Source: JBAYVY01 sp041674345 (GTDB lineage: Bacteria > Planctomycetota > Phycisphaerae > Phycisphaerales > Zrk34). Taken from it: a stretch of 9,559 nt of DNA. How positions within the stretch are numbered: position 1 is the first letter of the stretch; each line of letters begins with the position of its first letter. The stretch covers positions 1-9,559 of the forward strand of contig JBAYVY010000126.1 of assembly GCA_041674345.1 (NCBI GenBank), in the 5' to 3' direction. Below are positions 5,932 through 9,559 of the stretch, piece by piece. A program made the translations under genes and the position numbers. The notes under the pieces were generated by a model that had not been told where the DNA came from, ran no database searches, and was given only the letters and a program-made list of their open reading frames with translations.

Positions 5932-6660
5932 CTAACTCACGCGGGTGATGCGGAGGGGGGTTTCGCAGTGGGGGCAGTAGGTGGTCATCTGTTTTTGATC
6001 GGGGTCGGACCAGGTCATCGGGCCGTCGGCCAGGGCGACGATCGCGGCATGAACGCAGAAGCCCCCCGGAAGGTCGGGGCCGAAGGGATATTTTTTCCCG
6101 GCGGTGCAATGGGCGGGGCAGTCATGGCCCGGATGTTCCAACAACTCGACGGTCCACTGGGGAATGCCGGTGTGTGCGGAGTGGTGGAGTTGGCGCGAAT
6201 CATGGTGATGCAGATCGGTGACGGGGCCACCCTCGGCGAAGGCGCGTTCGGCCAGTTCGTAAGCGCGACGGTTGTCGGCTGGTTCGATCAGCGTCATGCG
6301 CCAACTGTCAATGCGCAACAACAACGCCAGCACCTGTTCATAAATCGCGGCCTCGGAAGTCTCGCCCCCGCCCCCGGAAACCCCGGAAGTCCCGCAAGCC
6401 GCGCCGCCGGACGTGATTTGCCGGACCAGCAGTTCATTGCAACACCGCAGTTCCAGCGTGTCGGGTCGGAGCGGCGCGACGACTTGCAGCGATTTGAGCA
6501 ACGCGGCCAGCGCGGCGGCCTGGGGTGTGGGTTGATCGCCCAGATCGTGGCCGGCTTCATGGATGGCGCGGGCGGCCTGTGCGTCGGTGATGACGATGCC
6601 GACGGCGGTGGCGTGGCGTGGGCCACGGACGAGGTGATCGAACTGGAGGATGAGGTCCAT
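5932..6660 (-). CDS. RNase HI-like protein with degenerate active site and Cys-rich C-terminal domain
   Basis: In this 242-residue protein, residues 3-81 align by eye with the RNase HI fold: FDHLVRGPRHATAVGIVITD matches the FDGASRG...GxGxVI strand pair, TPQAAALAALLKSL the TNNxAEYxALL helix, and LELRCCNELLVRQI the SDSELVVRQL strand. NRRAYELAERAF (130-141) matches the final NxxADxLA helix. Only Asp8 of the four metal-binding carboxylates remains; the others are Ala50, Cys74 and Tyr134. A Gly-rich insert (91-102) is encoded by the GC hexamer motif. Residues 168-240 form a separate domain (CPAHCTAGKKYPFG, LPGGFCVHAAIVAL, YCPHCETPLRI) that resembles TIGR04076-type proteins and may bind metal. It follows the COG1579-like gene on the same strand, so the two are probably co-transcribed. 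The ATG at 6660 has no Shine-Dalgarno sequence because array D occupies that position. Nucleic-acid binding without cleavage is the likely role, by inference. Confidence 0.78.
   Translation of the reverse strand: MDLILQFDHLVRGPRHATAVGIVITDAQAARAIHEAGHDLGDQPTPQAAALAALLKSLQVVAPLRPDTLELRCCNELLVRQITSGGAACGTSGVSGGGGETSEAAIYEQVLALLLRIDSWRMTLIEPADNRRAYELAERAFAEGGPVTDLHHHDSRQLHHSAHTGIPQWTVELLEHPGHDCPAHCTAGKKYPFGPDLPGGFCVHAAIVALADGPMTWSDPDQKQMTTYCPHCETPLRITRVS
6365..6393 (-). repeat. GC hexamer motif, copy 4, inside the RNase H-like gene
   Basis: The minus strand reads GGG-ACTTCC-GGGG-TTTCC-GGGGG-C-GGGGG, four G tracts with short loops. A third ACTTCC follows shortly after on the same strand. In frame it encodes TSGVSGGGGETS, a low-complexity insert between the third strand and the next helix of the fold. 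Confidence 0.65.
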
Positions 6661-6663
6661 GGG

Positions 6664-6784
6664 GATTTGTGATTTTGGATTTTCGATTTGTGATTTTCGA
6701 TTTGGCCCCGGCTCATCCCGGCCAAGCCGAAGACGGCATGGCCGGGCTTAAAAATCACAAATCCAAAATCACAAATCCAAAATC
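6664..6784. repeat. Inverted heptamer array D (GATTTTN units) with central GC hairpin
   Basis: The left arm is six 7-bp units GATTTNN (6664-6705). The right arm is five units in reverse complement (6750-6784: AAAAATC, ACAAATC, CAAAATC, ACAAATC, CAAAATC). Between them is a near-perfect GC hairpin: CCCGGCCA (6717-6724) with TGGCCGGG (6739-6746), one mismatch, then GCCG (6726-6729) with CGGC (6734-6737) around a 4-nt loop. The array fills the intercistronic gap: it starts inside the zinc-ribbon gene's TGA (6783-6785) and ends 3 nt before the next ATG. Confidence 0.92.
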
Positions 6785-7535
6785 ACTTCGATCCGGTCAT
6801 GGCTTCTTTGAGTTGGGGTTCGATGTAGAGAATGCGTTGGCAACTGGAGCAGCGGACGAGCTGGTCCTGGGTGATGAGGAGGTTGACGCGTTCGATGGGG
6901 ATTTGCATGTAGCAGCCGCCGCAGGTGTATTCCAGCCGGCGACGGTCCTCTTCGATGATGGCGGCCATCGCTTCGCCGTCGTAGTTGTCGGCCAGACGGT
7001 CGAAGATCGCCAGCATGTCGGGCGGCACATGCGACGCGGCCTGGACGCGCTGCGCCTGAATCGCGGCCAGTTGTTCGCCGACCTCGCCCATGCGTTCGGC
7101 CAGTTGCTTGTCGGCCAGCGCCTTGATTTTGGTTTGATCGGCGCAACGGGCGTTCAGGTCGGCCAGTTGCTTTTGCTGGGCTTCGACCTGCGTCATGATC
7201 TCGAATGCTTTTTCCTCAAGCTGGGATTTGTCGGCTTTGAGGGTGTTGACCTCCACGAGCATCGCGGAGTATTCCTTGTTGGTTTTCACCGCGTTCATCT
7301 GATCGCGCAGCTTGGTGACGCGGGCGTCGATGGTGTTGACCTCGTTCTCCATCGTGCCGGCTTTCGCCTGCGACTGTTTGAGTTGGTCGGACAGTTCGTT
7401 GACCTGCTGGTTCAACTGGTCCATCCTGATCTGCTGGGCACGGACGTTCTTGCGAGCGCCGTCGAGACGAGACTCCAGCCCGCGGACTTGTTGATCGACC
7501 AGATACAGTTCCCGCAATGCGGTGTTCAGACCCAT
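6783..7535 (-). CDS. COG1579-type coiled-coil and C4 zinc-ribbon protein
   Basis: This 250-residue protein has the standard length for the family. Residues 5-165 are a long coiled coil (LESRLDGARKNVRAQQ, then MDQLNQQVNELSDQLKQ) carrying the family signature KTNKEYSAM at 84-92. The C terminus is a zinc ribbon with Cys205-GG-Cys208 and Cys229-SS-Cys232, spaced as usual. Members are cytoplasmic and regarded as nucleic-acid-binding, but their precise role is not established. AGGAG lies 12 nt before the ATG, a long but acceptable spacing. The RNase H-like gene follows on the same strand. In actinobacteria (for example Mycobacterium tuberculosis Rv2229c-Rv2228c) a COG1579 gene likewise precedes an RNase HI fusion gene, which supports a shared job. 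Nothing is missing or truncated. Confidence 0.93.
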   Translation of the reverse strand: MGLNTALRELYLVDQQVRGLESRLDGARKNVRAQQIRMDQLNQQVNELSDQLKQSQAKAGTMENEVNTIDARVTKLRDQMNAVKTNKEYSAMLVEVNTLKADKSQLEEKAFEIMTQVEAQQKQLADLNARCADQTKIKALADKQLAERMGEVGEQLAAIQAQRVQAASHVPPDMLAIFDRLADNYDGEAMAAIIEEDRRRLEYTCGGCYMQIPIERVNLLITQDQLVRCSSCQRILYIEPQLKEAMTGSK

Positions 7536-7569
7536 CGGCTTATTCTGCTCCTGCTACGATTCGCCCTTT

Positions 7570-7598
7570 ATTGTAACAGCATCACCACGCGATGGCGA
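7570..7598 (-). promoter_or_regulatory. Candidate promoter of the zinc-ribbon / RNase H-like operon
   Basis: On the minus strand TCGCCA (7593-7598, 4 of 6 to the -35 consensus) is followed by a 17-bp spacer and TACAAT (7570-7575, 5 of 6 to the -10). Transcription would start near 7563, about 28 nt before the ATG at 7535. Confidence 0.5.
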
Positions 7599-7698
7599 GG
7601 GTACAGCGCCGGGGGCCGAACCGCAACAGGGCAACCGCATTCTCCGCGGATCGGACGGAAAGCGGACAGGCATGAATCGCGGAGAAAAAAAATGGAAC

Positions 7699-7806
7699 CA
7701 CAGATGAACACGGATTAACACAGATCAGATTGGATCAAAAACAATCTGCGTTCATCCGTGTTCATCTGTGGTTACTGTTTTCTTGTTTTCTCTGCGCCTC
7801 TGCGGT
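7699..7806. repeat. Inverted decamer array E (CACRGATNAA units)
   Basis: Three 10-bp units (7699-7728: CACAGATGAA, CACGGATTAA, CACAGATCAG) face three in reverse complement (7745-7774: TCTGCGTTCA, TCCGTGTTCA, TCTGTGGTTA). The loop is about 16 nt and includes an extra CAATC/GATTG pairing. One copy of the flanking unit seen in array C follows as CTCTGCGCCTCTGCGGT (7790-7806); the matching left flank is missing. The sequence of the core is clearly the same family as array C, 2.6 kb away. The rest of 7599-7698 holds nothing I can identify. Confidence 0.9.
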
Positions 7807-7811
7807 TCATC

Positions 7812-7844
7812 AAAAAACGAGAATGCGGGGATGGTTCGCGCATT
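7812..7844 (-). terminator. Rho-independent terminator of the lipoprotein gene
   Basis: On the minus strand AATGCG (7839-7844) pairs with CGCATT (7822-7827) around an 11-nt loop. After CTCG, a run of six T follows (7812-7817). It lies about 20 nt past the stop codon of the lipoprotein gene. The stem is only 6 bp, so strength is uncertain. Confidence 0.5.
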
Positions 7845-7864
7845 TCGCTCCGGCGGTCGGTCGA

Positions 7865-9280
7865 TCAGCCGCGACCGGGGGCGGCCTCGGCCTTGGAACC
7901 GGCGGCGGCCTGTCGCACCAGTTCCAACTGGCGGAGCGCGGCCTTGCCGGTGTCGCTGTTTTCGCCGGCGCTGTCGGCCGCCTGCGTGAGCGACTGTTCG
8001 GCGCCGGCCAGCGCTGCGTCGGCGTCTTCCCTGCCCTGTTTGGCCTTGTCGGCCGCGGCCTGCGCCAGCACGCGAATGGTGTCGCCCTGCGTGGCGGGGA
8101 AACCGGCCTTGGTTTCGTCGGCGATCAGCTTCATCAGATCGGCGTGACCGGCGTAAAGCACCGCCGCCTGGCGCAGCAGGTGGCCGAGTTCCGCCTGACG
8201 GGCGGCGTATTGGAGTTTCACATCGGCGGCGTAATCGGGCTGCTTGCCGACCGCGGCGGACAGCGCCTTGACGGCCTGTTCCAGGTGCCGGCGCGCCGAG
8301 TCGAATCGGGCGACCACGTTGTCGTTGTAATCCTTGCTCAACGATTGAAGCTGCGACGCCAGGTCATCGGCGGAACGAACCGCGGTGTCCGTGCCGAGCT
8401 TCGCGGCCTGGGCGACGGACTGACCCTGCTGGCCCATTTCGTTGATGGCGCGTTGCATCGCGTCGATGCCGGCCTGGAGTTGCTCTTTTTGAATCTCGGC
8501 GATCCGACGCAGCGCGTCGAGTTTGTTGCGTTCAACGGTCAGCACGTCGATCCGCCCGGACGCCTTGTCGGCCTGGAGCGCCAGTTCGGCGGCCCCGGCG
8601 TGCAGGTCGAAGCGAATCTGCCCGTCGGAAGCGAAGGCGCGGGCGCGGTGATCGGCGGCCTGTTTCATGGCGGCGTCTCGCTGCCCGGTCAGGTCGGCGA
8701 TCTGGGCGTCGAGTTGTTCGATCTGAGAGGCGAGTTTGCCGATCTGTTGCGACGCGCGATCCTGCCGGGCTTGCGTGTCGGCGAGATGGCGTCGGGCGGC
8801 GTCGAGGGAGCCGGAGTTCTGAATCTTGTTACTGGCATCGGCCAGGGTTTGGGCGCTGCGGGCGGTGACGACGGTGGCGACGATTTTGTCGGTCAGGCCG
8901 GTGTAGTTGGTGGCGGCGACCAGGGCGTCGTCGGCGTCGAACCGGGCGAGGGTGGCTTGCGCGTTGGCCAGGGCGAGGGCGGCGACGACCTGCTGACCGG
9001 GCGAGCCGGCGGTGGTCAGGGGCGCCAGTCCGTCGCCTGCTTCTTTGAGCAGTTGGCGTTGATAGTCGCGGAGGGTTCCCTGATAGCCGGTGAGTTTGGG
9101 GTCGGCGACATAGCCGTCGGCGACTTCTTTGACTTTGCGTTGTGCCTGTTCAAAGGCGGCTTTGGCGTCGGCCTGTTGCCTGCCGCTGTCATCGGGCGAG
9201 CAGGCGGACAGTGCGAAAGCGAGAGTGAGGCAGGCGAACACGACAAGGGCCAGGTTGCGTTTCACGGTGGGCCGCTCCAT
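7865..9280 (-). CDS. Coiled-coil lipoprotein of unknown function
   Basis: The 471-residue product starts MERPTVKRNLALVVF, with a basic n-region and hydrophobic core, and ends its signal peptide in the lipobox L24-S-A-C27. Cys27 should be lipid-modified by signal peptidase II, and Ser at +2 suggests the outer membrane. The frame is open to a TTG at 9322, but only the ATG at 9280 places the signal at the N terminus; its ribosome site is weak (AGG about 11 nt upstream). The mature chain is almost all helix, Ala/Gln/Asp/Lys-rich, with heptad-like coiled coil over about 156-285 (IGKLASQIEQLDAQIADL, LDALRRIAEIQKEQLQAG). A second helical part at 300-460 includes several Ala-rich helices. No enzyme motif is visible. 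It may be a periplasmic scaffold or spacer, but that is inference. The gene is transcribed alone. Confidence 0.85.
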   Translation of the reverse strand: MERPTVKRNLALVVFACLTLAFALSACSPDDSGRQQADAKAAFEQAQRKVKEVADGYVADPKLTGYQGTLRDYQRQLLKEAGDGLAPLTTAGSPGQQVVAALALANAQATLARFDADDALVAATNYTGLTDKIVATVVTARSAQTLADASNKIQNSGSLDAARRHLADTQARQDRASQQIGKLASQIEQLDAQIADLTGQRDAAMKQAADHRARAFASDGQIRFDLHAGAAELALQADKASGRIDVLTVERNKLDALRRIAEIQKEQLQAGIDAMQRAINEMGQQGQSVAQAAKLGTDTAVRSADDLASQLQSLSKDYNDNVVARFDSARRHLEQAVKALSAAVGKQPDYAADVKLQYAARQAELGHLLRQAAVLYAGHADLMKLIADETKAGFPATQGDTIRVLAQAAADKAKQGREDADAALAGAEQSLTQAADSAGENSDTGKAALRQLELVRQAAAGSKAEAAPGRG

Positions 9281-9370
9281 GAGAAGGTGCCTGTTGGGAA
9301 AAACGTAGGCATGATAACGCAAAACGTCACATGCGGGTATGCCGGAGTCCGGGGGTTCGGTCTTTATCAG

Positions 9371-9390
9371 CCGCGTCTTCCGAGACGCGG
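9371..9390 (-). terminator. Strong hairpin after the partial gene at the right edge
   Basis: CCGCGTCT and AGACGCGG form a perfect 8-bp stem with a 4-nt loop, extendable by CAG/CTG with one bulged base. It starts 16 nt past the TAA at 9407-9409. No T tract follows on the minus strand, so it may protect the 3' end or act without a classical U run. Confidence 0.45.
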
Positions 9391-9406
9391 TCTGCCGGGT
9401 TCGGGG

Positions 9407-9559
9407 TTACTTTTTTTCCGTTTTGGCGGTTGCGGGGACTTTATACGTCACGGGGTAGGGATCGTTGCCGTTGCTGGGCAGCAGCGAAGCGATCCATTGG
9501 GCGGCGTTGGTGAAACTCGCGTCCGTGGTGTTGTTGAAATAGGGTTTGAAGCCCTTGAC
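9407..9559 (-). CDS. C-terminal end of an unknown protein, 5' end outside window
   Basis: Reading from the right edge, 50 codons in one frame run to a TAA at 9407-9409. The tail contains NNTTDASFTNAAQWIASLLP, then YPVTYKVP and a Lys-rich end (TAKTEKK). Third positions are GC-rich, as in the other genes. The run is too short to name a family. The gene lies on the same strand as the lipoprotein gene, with a strong hairpin between them, so they are probably separate transcripts. Confidence 0.6.
   Translation of the reverse strand, partial: VKGFKPYFNNTTDASFTNAAQWIASLLPSNGNDPYPVTYKVPATAKTEKK

Noticed and set aside
5929..7718. Plus-strand frames opposite the zinc-ribbon and RNase H-like genes
   Set aside because: Both minus-strand proteins match known folds; the plus-strand products are Gly/Val/Leu-rich shadows.
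9281..9322. TTG start extending the lipoprotein by 14 residues
   Set aside because: The signal peptide and lipobox fit the ATG at 9280; the extension adds nothing recognisable.
9305..9350. Promoter for the lipoprotein gene (minus-strand GTGACG, 17 bp, TACGTT, or a TATCAT -10)
   Set aside because: Two overlapping options both match poorly, so no single call is supportable.

Overview
The window is GC-rich DNA of a bacterial chromosome, most likely from Planctomycetota (Phycisphaerae-like). Three things suggest this: an ECF-type sigma factor fused to FecR-like and LamG-like domains, a short prepilin-like protein with a C-terminal H-x8-DG motif, and intergenic tandem/inverted arrays of a kind I associate with planctomycetes and other environmental bacteria. 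The lineage is an inference; no marker gene is present.

Layout. 1-1281 (-) is most of a secreted, Ala-rich helical protein whose 3' end lies outside the window. 1282-1841 is non-coding and holds a heptamer inverted array. 1842-4412 (-) is one 856-residue polypeptide: sigma region 2, sigma region 4, anti-sigma/FecR-type segment, one transmembrane helix, FecR-like domain, LamG-like domain, C-terminal beta domain. 4413-4717 is a divergent control region with a second heptamer array, three direct repeats at exact 11-bp spacing, a candidate promoter and a structured leader. 4718-4951 (+) is a 77-residue unknown protein, followed by a terminator-like hairpin and a decamer inverted array. 5338-5907 (+) is a prepilin-like protein. 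It converges, with a 24-bp gap, on an operon read on the minus strand: a COG1579-type coiled-coil/zinc-ribbon protein (6783-7535) followed by an RNase HI-like protein (5932-6660) that has lost most catalytic carboxylates and carries a Cys-rich tail. 7865-9280 (-) is a coiled-coil lipoprotein, and 9407-9559 (-) is the C-terminal end of an unknown protein.

How the parts relate. The COG1579 plus RNase H-like pair matches a neighbourhood known from actinobacteria and is probably a functional unit. The sigma fusion has no separate anti-sigma neighbour and looks like a self-contained membrane-tethered signalling protein. The rest is a loose set of envelope proteins.

The most striking structural signal is in the gaps. 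Five intergenic regions carry inverted tandem arrays: three built from 7-bp units with unrelated sequences (TAGCGAG, GCGGGAT, GATTTTN) and two from the same 10-bp unit (CACRGATNAA). One fills a whole intercistronic gap, from inside the upstream stop codon to 3 nt before the next start codon. A separate GC hexamer motif (CTTCCGGGGGCGGGGGC) recurs four times, three of them inside reading frames.
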